DNA of 64,000 bases from Paragorgia papillata (taxonomy: Eukaryota; Cnidaria; Anthozoa; Scleralcyonacea; Coralliidae). A program made the position numbers and the translations under genes. Positions 1 to 10,041 of this stretch are shown here, in pieces. Positions within the stretch are counted from its first letter, which is position 1. Each line of letters starts with the position of its first letter. The notes beneath the pieces were generated by a model, which saw nothing but the letters and a program-made list of their open reading frames with translations, made no database searches and was not told where the DNA came from. The DNA lies in the NCBI GenBank assembly GCA_035771165.1, contig JAWNZC010000101.1:248001-312000 (forward strand). The letters are read 5' to 3'.

Positions 1-75
1 AGACAGCAAAATCAAAAGGCGAAATCTCATTTTGATAAGATCGCTTTTTATAATCACACTGTTTTATTGTTTGCG

Positions 76-278
76 ATCTACAAGACTGGTACTTGCTAAC
101 GGTGCAGAGGAAAGCTTTTGTGAGAAAAGATTGAGAGAGTATTATGAAGACCGTCATGATTATCTCGAACAATGCATCGATAACCCTGATGATCAGTCGT
201 CCAGCTGTTGCAAGCTCATCAAGGAAAGTCTTGAGGATAGAGTTCGCCAATACCGTATACTTTGCCTTAACGAATTAG
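76..278 (+). CDS. Cysteine-containing internal exon of a probable secreted glycine-rich protein gene
   Basis: The open frame reads through STRLVLANGAEESFCEKRL and has cysteines in FCEKRL, LEQC, SSSCC and ILCL, a pattern expected of a small disulphide-bonded extracellular module. I do not recognise the domain. The exon ends at a good donor (GTATGT at 279) in phase 1 (GAA TTA G). The next candidate exon, at 6786, needs exactly one leading base, and the joined codon is GAG, so the two fit in frame. Upstream of 76 the sequence is pyrimidine-rich and looks like an intron 3' end; its hydrophobic translation (LFIITLFYCL) resembles a signal peptide but no ATG is in frame. The paralogue at 60861 has an AG acceptor here (TTTGCAG); this copy has lost the A, so AG at 83-84 may be used, or this is a sequence error. 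The true start and signal peptide probably lie upstream of the window. Confidence 0.5.
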
Positions 279-417
279 GTATGTACAGGTTTGTCTATAT
301 AACCATAGCTTAGTTGCATATTCCACTAGCGATTGACGTTGCCTTAACGAATTAGGTATGTACAGGTTTGTCTATATAACCATAGCTTAGTTGCATATTC
401 CACTAGTGACTGACGTT
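264..417 (+). repeat. 77-bp tandem duplication covering the exon end and splice donor
   Basis: Positions 264-340 and 341-417 are nearly identical, beginning GCCTTAACGAATTAGGTATG. The duplicated unit contains the last codons of the exon and its GT donor, so the locus has two identical donor sites 77 bp apart. The paralogous copy near 61060-61140 has only one unit, so the duplication is younger than the larger segmental duplication. Confidence 0.85.
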
Positions 418-482
418 ACATTTAGAGCAAATAGGTCAAGCTCCACTCAGGCTATAATATACATAACATCTATAGTTGTCTT

Positions 483-735
483 ATGACCACATGTATCTAT
501 CCACCCATCTATCTATCCATCCATCCATCCATCTTAGTATCCACCCATCTATCTATCTTTCCATCCATCCATCCATCCATCCATCCATCCATCCATCCAT
601 CCATCCATCCATCCATCCATCCATCCATCCATCCATCCATCCATCCATCCATCCATCCATCCATCCATCCATCCCATCCATCCATCTATCTATCTATCCA
701 TCCATCTATCTATCCATCCATCTATCTATCCACCG
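483..735. repeat. (ATCC/ATCT)n microsatellite
   Basis: About 250 bp of nearly pure ATCC with ATCT interruptions at both ends. A short remnant (CTATCTATCCATCCATCTG) precedes the LINE homology in the distal copy at 62940, so the array was already next to the LINE before the large duplication. The Ser-Ile-His-Pro translation is an artefact. Confidence 0.95.
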
Positions 736-739
736 TGGA

Positions 740-1210
740 CTGAAGTCACCAAAAAGAAAAAGAAGAAGACGACGCCCTCATCTACCAAAACAACCATGTA
801 CAAAACAGTCGACCAAACAGCCATCTACAAAACAGCGGAAGCAACAGCAGAATGATGAAAGTTCAACGCAGACGAAAGTCCAAGATAGACAGTCTACTGC
901 AGATAAGTTTGATCAAACAAATAGAAGATCAGTTAGAATCTTAGGTGATTCAATAACTAAATTTGTAGTTGGTCGTAAAGTTACTGAAGATGCTCATGTT
1001 ATTTCACAATCATTTGGAGGCTGTAAAGTGGATGACATGAGGGATTTTATTAATCCATATCTTAAACGCAAACCTGATGAGCTTATTTTACATGTCGGAA
1101 CGAATGACATTTCAAGTTAAAATCCAGACGAAATTGCTGAGAAAATTGTCGACCTTGGTCAGAAAATTAAACAAGAAATACCTGCAACAAAAATACATAT
1201 ATGACTTTCT
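740..1210 (+). pseudogene. CR1/L2-type LINE ORF1 fragment with SGNH esterase-like domain
   Basis: The translation has a basic, Gln/Lys/Thr-rich leader and then an esterase-like domain: [12 protein letters not shown] (GDS block with the nucleophile Ser), [14 protein letters not shown], and [12 protein letters not shown], followed by EKIVDLGQKI after a stop at 1118-1120. SGNH-hydrolase domains are known in ORF1 proteins of the CR1/L2 LINE group. The frame is interrupted by the stop and by later frameshifts, so the copy is dead. The open frame that runs in from the ATCC array is fortuitous. The reverse-transcriptase-encoding ORF2 remnant follows from about 1480. A degenerate second copy lies at 62987-63190. 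Confidence 0.7.
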
Positions 1211-1479
1211 CACAGAAAGAACAAGAAACTGAACTCAAAAATTCAATATTTGAAAACTAAGCTTAAGGAATTATGCGTTACAAATAAGTGGTCGTTTGTA
1301 GCGCATGAAAACATTACTGAACATGCAATGTCTTTCTTGTTATGGTTTACACCTAAATCGAGAAGGTGTTTATCAGTTAAGCTTTAATTTTGGATCAGCA
1401 CTAAAGCATATATGATATACCAATGTTGCAAAAATGTCTTCTGCTAGTGATAACCCATTGTGTTTTTATAATATGCTTA

Positions 1480-1935
1480 AATCGACTCGAGGATTCAAAA
1501 TTGCCTTTATAAATATTGCTAGTCTTATTAAACATGTTGATGAGTGAGAGTACTAGTGGATCGACTTGCATTAGATATTCTCGCAATAAATCAAACGAGA
1601 TTAGATCATACTATTCAGGATAATGAAGTTAAACTTTCGGGTTATGTTATTGAACGCAACGACCGTAATAGGAATGGTGGTGGTGTTTGTATGTTCATAA
1701 GAGATTCTATAAACATTAAACGGAGAGCAAATCTCGAAGACGTTGATCTTGAAATGATAATGTTAGAAATACGTAAACCAAACTCTTGATCAGTAAATTC
1801 GAGACGGCTATTTAAAAAGCCAAGACTGAATTTGTCGATATTTACATTATGGATGATATAAACGGTAATTTAGCAAGCAGTTCAGTTGATTCCCATACGG
1901 TTTGTTTAGTTAACACGATGGAGACTCTACAGCTT
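1480..1935 (+). pseudogene. LINE ORF2 fragment, endonuclease domain (first part)
   Basis: Continues the LINE at 740. Frames contain FKIAFINIASLIKHVDE, then, after a frameshift, LDILAINQTRLDHTIQDNE (endonuclease ET-like motif, here QT), GYVIERNDRNRNGGGVCMF and LEMIMLEIRKPNS. This order is that of the apurinic-type (EEP) endonuclease of CR1/L2-like LINE ORF2 proteins. Usual catalytic positions cannot all be read because of stops and frameshifts. Near 1900 the frame reads LVNTMETLQLI and is then cut by a DNA transposon at 1942; homology resumes after 2778. Confidence 0.65.
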
Positions 1936-1941
1936 ATTAAG

Positions 1942-2778
1942 CCTGGTTTCCATATATTTGCAAGAGCCGCCGGCATGTCAGCGTCCTGCAGACCGCAGTC
2001 ATCGCCGGCAAAGTTCAGAATGTGACTGCGGTGCCTGCGGTTGGTTGGCGAGAAGCTCGGCGGCGTTGCTGGCACGTGGCTTGAAAAAATGATGACATTA
2101 TTTATGGCGCCTCCTACACATACTTCGATTGGCTAACACTGATCACATGTTGTTAGAGAAACGGCGTACCTCGCCGGCATGTCGGCGTCAGACGTTTCCA
2201 TAAAAAATTGGTAGGTCGGCGGCACCGCAGGAACGTTGAAAGTTGAACCAAATTCAACTTTTCTAGTGCCGCCGTCGATGTGACTGCGGCACCACCGGCA
2301 TACCGGCGCAATCTGTTCCCATTGAAAATTTCTTGGCGGCGTTAGGTCGCAGGCTAAGTCGCCGGCAGGGCGCTGACAAACCGGCGGCTCTTGCCAACCT
2401 CGTTCCCAGGGCCTTTTTGAAATTGGGAGGGCGGGAAAAGACCCTTGCATCGGCTGGTTGACTCTACTTTTGCACTGGTCGCTTGATTTTCTTAAACATT
2501 CCTCGAGAAAGATAATTAAGCATAGTTTTGTGCCAGTTAACGATCAAATAGCTTCAACGGGACCGCCAACGGGACCAATTGTACCGCCATTACAATCAGA
2601 ACTTCTCCCATGGGACTGCATTACTCAGAATGATTTTGGATACTAAACTAAACTAAAATGCTAATTTATTACACCCAATATTTTTGGGTGCTGTGAACAG
2701 CCGATGCCTTCCCGCCCTCTCAATTTAAAAAAGGCCCTGGGAACGAGGATGGGCTCTTGCAGCTATATGGAAACCAGG
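1942..2778. mobile_element. Non-autonomous DNA transposon, GGTTTCCATAT family, inserted in the LINE
   Basis: Ends are inverted repeats: CCTGGTTTCCATATATTTGC at the left and its near complement ending GGAAACCAGG at the right; the similarity extends to GCAAGAGCC. The interior is GC-rich with several GCCGGCATGTC-like repeats and no credible coding frame. A second short member lies at 19545-19643. It splits the LINE ORF2 and is itself split by a smaller element at 2395-2751, so three insertions are nested. I could not define a clean target duplication because both flanks resemble the element ends. Confidence 0.7.
2395..2751. mobile_element. MITE, CAACCTCGTTCCC family, 9-bp target duplication
   Basis: Inverted ends start CAACCTCGTTCCCAGGGCC and finish GGGAACGAGGATG, with longer imperfect arms (about 50 bp). 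It is flanked by an exact 9-bp direct repeat GGCTCTTGC (2386-2394 and 2752-2760), which marks the insertion into the GGTTTCCATAT element. A second member at 37179-37518 also has a 9-bp target duplication. Nine bases is typical of Mutator-like elements; eight would suggest hAT. It carries no transposase. Confidence 0.85.
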
Positions 2779-3165
2779 GTTTCGGATTCCTCATCGAGTT
2801 TAATTGATTGATTTATTACTAATAGAAAGGATAGTATTGTGACTTCGGGTGTTTATTCTTTATCAATTAGCGATCATTATTTAATTTTCGCAATTCGTAA
2901 AATTGGCATCCCCCGTGGAAATCCCAGTTTTGTTGAGACTAGAAATTATAAACGTTTTAGAACTGATTTGTTTATTCAACATTTAGAAAGATACTAAATG
3001 GCCTAATTTGAATAGTTATTCAGATATCAATGACGCTTGCATGGAATCAATGGAAGAACAAATTCACAATCATATTCGATAAACATGCTCCCAAGAGAAC
3101 TATTAAAGCCAGAAATAGACCAGCATTTTGGATAAATTCCTCGCGTGTAGCTGCACGCAGTCTTA
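2779..3165 (+). pseudogene. LINE ORF2 fragment, endonuclease end (second part)
   Basis: Resumes the LINE interrupted at 1941. Frames read LIDLFITNRKDSIVTSGVYSL and SISDHYLIFAIRKIG, the C-terminal endonuclease SDHY/H block, then RNYKRFRTDLFIQHLE, with a stop just before LIDLF and further stops after 2995. The spacing fits CR1/L2-like ORF2. Continuity across the transposon is inferred from the order of motifs. Confidence 0.65.
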
Positions 3166-3179
3166 TTATTTTCAATATA

Positions 3180-3275
3180 TTATATTACATTACATTACAT
3201 TGCATTGCATTACATTGCATTGCATTACATTACATTACATTGCATGGCATTATTGCATGGCATGGAAATATTATA
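3180..3275. repeat. ATTAC/ATTGC pentanucleotide repeat
   Basis: Tandem pentamers CATTA and CATTG with GCATGG variants near the right end. It sits just where recognisable LINE sequence ends. Confidence 0.85.
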
Positions 3276-3323
3276 GATCATATATAGCCTGATATTGAAC
3301 TCACGTTCATACCATTAAGTACC

Positions 3324-3324
<1 letters not shown>

Positions 3325-3395
<71 letters not shown>
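3325..3395. repeat. (AAT)n microsatellite
   Basis: About 22 nearly perfect AAT units. The same trinucleotide class recurs through the window. Confidence 0.95.
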
Positions 3396-3498
3396 TCCAT
3401 AAAAAAGTGACGTTTACAAGCTGTATTTTAAAAGAAGTCATGGAGGTAGGGGCCTTATCAGTGTGGACGTTGATGTAATATATCAACAATGAGTTTGA

Positions 3499-3579
3499 GT
3501 GTTTCATTAGGGGATCCAAACATGAAAAAACATGATGGTTTTATTGTTTTCGAGTGTTTGGATTCCCCTGATGAAACAC
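3499..3579. repeat. Short palindromic element
   Basis: Left arm GTGTTTCATTAGGGGATCCA and right arm TGGATTCCCCTGATGAAACA form an imperfect 25-bp stem with a loop of about 30 bases. It looks like a deleted hairpin MITE; no target duplication is clear. Confidence 0.55.
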
Positions 3580-3854
3580 GATAAACGAGTTATTGATATG
3601 GCATCTCAATCGAGTGATTTCAATTGGAAAATACAATTAAAATAAACCCTCATGAGCTTTTATTCATGAGTGTGTGTAAAATTTATTCATACAGCAACTT
3701 GTTTATTTTGCATAGATAATTGAGATCTTAAGAATTTTGATGAACGCTGGTTTTCATCTAATATCTTGGGTTTTACTGGAGTATCCAGCTTCAATCAGGT
3801 GATTGAATGAACCATTGTAATTGGCTGATTATCTCATGATTTATTAATGAGTTT

Positions 3855-4640
3855 GAGATAGCTTGAGAAAGCATCTTGACAGTTGCAACGAGGAAATAAT
3901 TGTTGCAGTGCAAAATGAAGATCCGCTTGGAGAAGGAAAAGAGAAGAAATATAAAAGAAAGAATCTTCACGGCAAGTTTTTTATGAATACATCAGAGGGA
4001 AGAGATGGGAAAACGTGGCAGTGGCTAATAAAGAAGGGAAATTTGAAGAAAGAAACAGGGAATGCTGTTAGCAGCGCAGGACCAATCACTGAGGAGAAGA
4101 TACATATGAAAATACATTGATAATGAGGATATCGCACTGTCGTGCAGAATGCGCGGAAACAGGGACGAAACGGTAGCCCATATTGTGTCTGTGGGTAGTG
4201 TCATGGCGCAGAAACAAAACAAGCTATAGAGACATGATAAAGTAGCAGTCATATTGTACACTGGTATCTATGCAAACGGTACAATCTCGATTATACAAAG
4301 AATTGGTATGACCACAAACCAGAAAGTGTGCTGGAGAATGAGCAAGTATAGTTGTGGTTGGACTTCAAGATTAAACAGGCAAAGAGTTAGAGCATATACG
4401 ACCAGACATTACATTGCTTAAAAAGAAAAACCGAAAATGCCTCCTCGTCGACTTCAGTTGTCCATTTAACACCAGGATTCACGAAAAAAGGAAGAGAAAA
4501 ACTTGAGAACTATCACGATTTGGGATACGAGTTCAAGAGAATGTGACATTATCGGGAGGTAATGGTTGTGCCAATTATCATACGAGCTTTGAAGACCATT
4601 AACAACCGGTTTAGTCAGTGGATACGAAAACAGCCAATCT
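3855..4640 (+). pseudogene. Decayed reverse-transcriptase-type LINE, C-terminal region
   Basis: The frame at 3863-4120 contains LHGKFFMNTSEGRDGKTWQW and then LIKKGNLKKETG, followed after stops and frameshifts by fragments such as CRMRGNRDETVAHIVS, MAQKQNK, LRHDKVAVILY and, near 4400, RRPDITLLKKKNRKCLLVD-like frames. This is the C-terminal, cysteine/histidine-containing region downstream of the reverse transcriptase in a non-LTR retroelement family that is abundant in cnidarian gene models (W-x-W-L-x-K-G-x-L-K, then a CRMC-GDET-H-I-V-C module). I recognise the family by pattern only. Many stops; no function expected. Confidence 0.6.
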
Positions 4641-5170
4641 CGATAGAGTTCGGAATGCTTCAGAAAGCTTGTTTTAGCTTAGCCTGTGAAGCACGATCGG
4701 AAATCGCATAGAAAATCGGCCACTTTCATGGGGCAGTTCGCAGTTCACGTGCGTGCTGGCTCAAGTGAGTTGTCGGCCGTGTATTGATGACGTTTACACG
4801 CAAGATATTCGTTCTACGCGTGCGTAGCTAATACAGGTCAGCCCGTATTTCGCGAGCCTCGACAGCCGCCATTTCCGATCGTGATCAGACCCCGTTTCAG
4901 GCGCGGGCTCAAACCCGCTGTGAAATAGGTTCTGAGATTCGAGCCGAGAAATTCTATACATTTGTTTTCATCACTCATGACTACACATCGAAGCACACGC
5001 GTGGGTAGCCTGAGATGATCAGACCCCGTTTCAGGCGCGGGCTCAAACCAGCGGGTAGCTTTAGCTTGGAATAGCAAATATATTAATACGGGTGCTGGAT
5101 ACCTAAGGTTACGGCACGTGACTTGATATCCAGCTGAATACTTTACCTGAAAAGATACTGTGTAAAAGGG

Positions 5171-5172
<2 letters not shown>
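4641..5172. repeat. Non-coding, with a 38-bp direct repeat
   Basis: No gene seen. GATCAGACCCCGTTTCAGGC and the following GCGGGCTCAAACC occur at 4880-4918 and again at 5017-5053, 137 bp apart. Confidence 0.6.
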
Positions 5173-5259
<87 letters not shown>

Positions 5260-5262
5260 TAA
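5173..5262. repeat. (AAT)n microsatellite
   Basis: About 28 AAT units followed by one interruption. The open frames crossing it on the minus strand (poly-Tyr or poly-Ile) are repeat artefacts. Confidence 0.95.
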
Positions 5263-5540
5263 TAAAGAACATGATTTTAGGAAGGTCTCTTTGTTTAGAG
5301 GCACAGGTAGCGGCAAGATCAACGTAGGATTGTTGCAACCTCGTACCCAGGTTCTGCGGGGGCGGGGGAGCGGAGATAAGACCCTTGGTACTAGATTGGG
5401 ATTGTTGAAGTGACTGGATCGGGCTACCTGTGGCCATATAGAGTGCACTCATGTGGGCCGTGTGGCACAGCTTCGGGTTTGATTCAGTTATTTTGTATAT
5501 TCTTCCTTTCAAAATTAACATAAGAAATGTTATTATAAGT

Positions 5541-5694
5541 AATAACATGACTTGAGGGAAATTAGCGATTAAATTTCCCCGCCGCCGAGGGAAGATTTGT
5601 GAAAGTCCAAGGGCCGCAGGCCCGAGGACTTTTACAAATATTCCCGAGGCAAAGGGGAAGTTTAATTGCTAATTTCCCGAAAAGTCATGTTATT
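5541..5694. mobile_element. Hairpin MITE, AATAACATGACTT ends
   Basis: Nearly full-length palindrome. The left arm runs from AATAACATGACTT through GGGAAATTAGCGATTAAA to GAAAGTCC; the right arm returns GGACTTTTACAAATATTCCC to AAGTCATGTTATT. The loop is GC-rich (GGGCCGCAGGCCC, itself palindromic). Typical of short non-autonomous DNA transposons. Confidence 0.8.
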
Positions 5695-5775
5695 AGTTTG
5701 TAATATTATGATCGCCGAGGAAAACTTTGAGAATCTTACCGACAGGAAATTTATACGGTTGATCAGAGAAGCTGC

Positions 5776-5925
5776 ATCTAATTTTCCCGTGCATGTTGAT
5801 GAGGGAAAAGATATGCAAGCGGGAAATTTAGAGGAAGACAAAATATTTCTTTGTCTTCTAATTTTCCCTCATCAACATGCACAGGAAAATTAGAAGACAA
5901 AGGATAAATTTCCCTCTTGCATGAG
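5776..5925. repeat. Nested palindromes made of one repeated word
   Basis: The word GTGCATGTTGATGAGGGAAAA (first 20 bases GTGCATGTTGATGAGGGAAA) occurs at 5798 and as its complement at 5862. TTGTCTTCTAATTTTCC and its complement GGAAAATTAGAAGACAA form a second overlapping stem (5850-5905). The two stems share bases, so alternative folds are possible. Probably another hairpin MITE rearranged by template switching. Confidence 0.6.
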
Positions 5926-6105
5926 CGATGAGGGAAATACGAGGTTTACATTCCCTCAGAGAACAAAAGAATTCGAGGCGATCATGGTATTACAACTTAT
6001 TCTGTCATGTTTCATGGTTACATTACTTTTCCCCCGCTCTGCAAAAGGCGATGTTTGTGAGTATTGGGTTACGTGTGGTCATAATCCAAAATGGCCGCCT
6101 AGTTA

Positions 6106-6307
6106 GCGATGGGTGAACGTTTTGGTCTTCGAAAGTGAAAACGCTAATCTTTTCAAAAGCCATACACCCATTGCACACTGTCGAACTTTAGGCTTAGTTT
6201 TGGTAGTGGTTTAGTTTGAATGGACGCGGTGGTTTTCTAGCTTTTGCGCGGACGGACAGACAGACACGGGTGATTAATATATAGATTATAATAATAATAA
6301 TAATAAT

Positions 6308-6368
<61 letters not shown>

Positions 6369-6785
6369 TAATCTTTGAAATAGTCGGTAAAACGCTAGTC
6401 ATGCAATGAGAACATTGATTCAACTATTAGGGATTTGATACTTAATTAATATGGATTTAAAACTATTATTGATTAAATCAGTTAATGAAAGACGTATATT
6501 GATAATGCCGTATGTTAGTCTCAACTTATTTCTTAGCAGCTCATTTCAAAACGGTCTTTTTTTATACCGTCTATACTATATATAAGCTGTCCCCAGATAT
6601 AAATCCAAAACCTCTATCGAAATTCAATATATAAGCCCAGAGCTTATAATCCGCAATTTACGGTAGTTTTTTGAACGTATAACTTAAAAAGTTGATGTTT
6701 ATGACCCAACGTTCCGACTCTCTGATCTAGCGTGAAGAAAGGTCCCATATTTATAATCTTTGTTTTTCTTTATGTCTTTCTTCAG
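6106..6785. other. Intron sequence with an (AAT)n array
   Basis: No coding exon found apart from the candidate listed among rejected items. An AAT array occupies 6289-6369. The stretch ends in a polypyrimidine tract and the acceptor TTCTTCAG at 6778-6785. Confidence 0.6.
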
Positions 6786-7328
6786 AGACCTTTGTAGCAA
6801 ATTTTACCAATCTTGGAGCAAGTGGTCGTTTTGGACCAACGTCACTCGGATCTTTCTATGCTGGTCAAGGTCACGAGAATATGGTGAAAGTAGTAAATGG
6901 CATACAATATTGGACTGTTCCTTTCACCGGAACGTATCAAATCACAGCGGTTGGAGCGTCAGGTGGTTACGATTATAGATATGGACCTGCTACAAGAGGT
7001 CGTGGCGCATATATGAAAGGAGATTTTGATTTGAACAAAGGAGAAGTGATTAAAATATTGGTTGGTCAAGAAGGTGTTGAAACCACTGGAGGTTCTTCTG
7101 CAGGTGGTGGTGGAGGAACATTTGTTGTGACGTCATCAAATAAACTAGTGATCATTGCTGGGGGTGGAGGTGGGATGCAATACCTCAAAACTCGTCTCAG
7201 TAATTGTGATGCAAGTGTTGGGACATCTGGGAAGAAAAATCAGTGTGATAAAACTAAGAGAAATTGTAATAGTTGGTCTGGTGGAGTGAATGGCAGTGGT
7301 GCTCTGGAAGCTGACAAGTACCATTCAG
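6786..7328 (+). CDS. Glycine-rich extracellular domain exon (ALK/LTK-type Gly-rich)
   Basis: The exon begins after TTCTTCAG and ends before GTAAAT, in phase 1 at both ends. It encodes about 181 residues: TFVANFTNLGASGRFGPTSL, then GIQYWTVPFTGTYQITAVGA, SGGYDYRYGPATRGRGAYMK, NKGEVIKILVGQEG, GGSSAGGGGGTFVVTSSN, KLVIIAGGGGG, and a cysteine-bearing segment with SNCDAS, NQCDK and RNCNSW. This is the glycine-rich domain found in the ectodomain of ALK/LTK receptors and, without a kinase, in many cnidarian secreted proteins. The frame joins the exon at 76-278 (codon GAG) and the exon at 15351 (codon GGT). No transmembrane segment or kinase follows, so a secreted product is inferred. The ligand and role are unknown. 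Confidence 0.8.
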
Positions 7329-7409
7329 GTAAATCTTTCACTTTGTTATAAGTTTTGACATTGCTTCGTATATTCAAGGAATTACGAAACCAATAAGCCA
7401 GTTTGGAGT

Positions 7410-7481
7410 TTCTTCTTCTTCTTCTTCTTCTTCCTCTTATTATTATTATCATTATTATTATCATCATCATCATCATCATCA

Positions 7482-7512
<31 letters not shown>
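7410..7512. repeat. CTT / ATT / CAT compound microsatellite
   Basis: TTC repeats, then ATT, TCA and again ATT repeats, ending at the solo LTR at 7513. Confidence 0.9.
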
Positions 7513-7869
<357 letters not shown>

Positions 7870-7884
7870 CTCTCCCCATCTTAG
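7870..7884 (-). other. Polypurine tract of the Gypsy element
   Basis: On the minus strand AAGATGGGGAGAG abuts the 3' LTR, as expected for the plus-strand primer site of an LTR retroelement. Confidence 0.7.
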
Positions 7885-7961
7885 GTCACAAGCGTCCCGA
7901 TTTGACTCCTTCATTTAAACTAGATTTAAATACTGTTCGTTAACAGCTTCCGAGTTCATCG

Positions 7962-9191
7962 TCACGGTCTTAATCGGGCTGGCGTTTTCCTTGTCCTAGT
8001 ACTCCTTAGTTGGGATCCAGGCGCTTGGGCTGTAGGTGTCTTGGACAATGGTTGAGTGATTTCCAATTGTGGCAATTTGGGCGGGTTATCACCCACGTAT
8101 TCTCTTAGTCTGTTACGATGAACAACCATCGGTTTGCTGCGATCTGTAAGCCGTATTCTGTAAACAAGGTCATTTATTCTCTTCATGATTACATACGAAC
8201 CACTTCAAGGCTTGGCTAATTTAGGAGACAATCCTTTCTTTCGCTGTGGTCTGTAAACCAATACCGCAGTCCCAATATTTAGCTTTTTGGCGGTGGCATC
8301 GACGTTATAGTTCGTTTTCATTCTGTCCGATGTCAATTTCAGTTTCCGAGCAAACACATGGGCCACGTTGATGCTTTCCCGTAACTTCTCGAGATACTTC
8401 GAATTTGAATCTACATGCGCATTTGGCGACGGACCTATCAAGAGATCTATTGGGAGGCGTAACTGACGTCCCATCATCATCTTTGCTGGGGTCACTCCTG
8501 TAGATTCGTGGGAAGCAGTGCGATATGCTATCAGCATTAAGGGAATGTGTTGATCCCAATCCAGCTGATTTTCGTTTACGAAGATTGGCAACTGGTGCTC
8601 CAAGGTTCGGTTATAACGTTCGACCATCCCATCCGACTGGGGTGTAAAGGTGTCGTCCTCGTTTTCTTTATCCCCAGGAGCCTACACATTTCACTAAACA
8701 CGTGGGATTCGAAATTCCTCCCCTGGTCAGAGTGTAACTCCATTGGTGTTCCAAAACGAGAAATAAACTCATTTACCAGTACTTCTGCCAGTGTTGTAGC
8801 CTCTTGGTTGGGAAGAGGATAGGCCTCACGCCATTTGGTAAAGTAGTCCATGGCAATCAATAGATACTTGTTACCTTTTTCAGAGATCGGTAAAGGACCC
8901 AGGATGTCTATAGCTATCCCTTCGATGGGATATCAACAACATAGGAATTCCCAAGGGCACTTTAATCCATCCAGAAGGACCTTTCCTTACGCTGCACAAG
9001 TCACATTGCTCATACCATCTTTTTACATCTTCTCGACACCGGGGCCAGTAGAATTTCTCCTTTATTTTATTAACCGTCTTGTTTATGCCAAAATGACCAC
9101 TTGGGCAATGAAGAAAATCAAAGACTCGTTTCCATTGTGATTTGGGTACTATTTGTTGTAAAACCTCAGTTGCCCCGCTGGGTCCTCCCAA
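7962..9191 (-). pseudogene. Gypsy integrase region
   Basis: Contains the HHCC zinc-binding module (FLHCPSGHFG ... CDLCSVRKG: His-X4-His and Cys-X2-Cys), then the catalytic core with Asp in MIAMDYFTKW, Asp in ELHSDQGRNFES and Glu in MVERYNRTLEHQL, so the D,D,E triad can be read. The C-terminal part (7962-8186) contains VYRIRLTDRSKPMVVHRNRL, a GPY/F-like terminal module. Frames change near 8870, 8600 and 8200, and a stop lies between the core and the C-terminal part. Integrase inserts the cDNA copy into chromosomes; this one is broken. Confidence 0.88.
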
Positions 9192-9395
9192 ACCCGGTAC
9201 AACACGCTATTTCTCCAGCGCAGACTATCCCATTGAGCCCACAATGTTTTCGCCTCTCCATCTTGTGGCGAGATGACAGAATATTCAGGTCTTGGTTGAT
9301 TATGTTCCATAGCATTGATAAGGGTGATAAGACTTCCATCTTTTCCTTGTTCTACATGCCAGCTGTGGTTATTTATCAGGAACTCGCCCGAACAT

Positions 9396-9938
9396 TCATC
9401 GGGGCTTTGAACAACAACACAGTTGTTTTTGAGATCGTCTACGTTGCCTTGGTACTTTTCTTCTAATTTTACACAACGTTTGCACCCTTCGGTGTGACAC
9501 GGTCGTCTCGACAATGCATCGGCGTTCTGGTGACGACTTCCGGACCGGTGTTCCACTACAAACGTACGTCTGTAATTTCTGTAACCAACGAGCTACTTGA
9601 CCCTCCGGGTTGCGAAAGTTCATCAGCCAGTACAATGCAGAATGGTCAGTACGTATCATAAATTTCTGTCCATACAGATAATAATTGAAATGTTCCACGG
9701 ACGCCACAACCGCCAAAAGTTCTCTCCTCGTCACACAACATTTCCTTTCTGCACGACTTAATGTTCGGCTGAAATATGCAATGACCTTCTCCTCCCCATC
9801 TTGCATCTGGAAAGGACTGTGGAACAAACCGCCGATAATAAGTGCGCAAACCAAGGAAACTTTTAACCTCAGTCTTATTCTTTGGTTCAGGTCACTTGTG
9901 AACAGCATCTGTTTTGTTCGGATCCACAGAAATACCAC
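9396..9938 (-). pseudogene. Gypsy RNase H region
   Basis: Reads VIAYFSRTLSRAERKCCVTR, then ELLAVVASVEHFNYYLYGQ and IRTDHSALYWLMNF, the characteristic RNase H segment of Ty3/Gypsy pol, followed by QNADALSRRPC, which marks the link to integrase. A frameshift separates these two parts near 9550. Confidence 0.88.
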
Positions 9939-10041
9939 TCCCGCTCACAATGTGTCAGAGATACCTCACTTGGTTTTGAAAAATGCTGCACTTTTTTGGA
10001 TTTATCTTCAAACCAGCAAGTCTTAGCCTTTCAAAAACGGC

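Noticed and set aside
32..90. Hydrophobic stretch LFIITLFYCL as a signal peptide
   Set aside because: No ATG in frame, and the paralogue has an intron acceptor at this point; it is probably a polypyrimidine tract.
476..1120. 214-codon frame starting in the ATCC array as one protein
   Set aside because: The first half is simple repeat; only the part after about 740 is LINE ORF1.
5921..6106. Open frame with a signal-peptide-like start (MVLQLILSCFMVTLLFPRSA) as exon 1 of the glycine-rich gene
   Set aside because: Its only good donor (GTGAGT after GTT T) would create a TAG codon when joined to 6786, whereas the exon ending at 278 fits.
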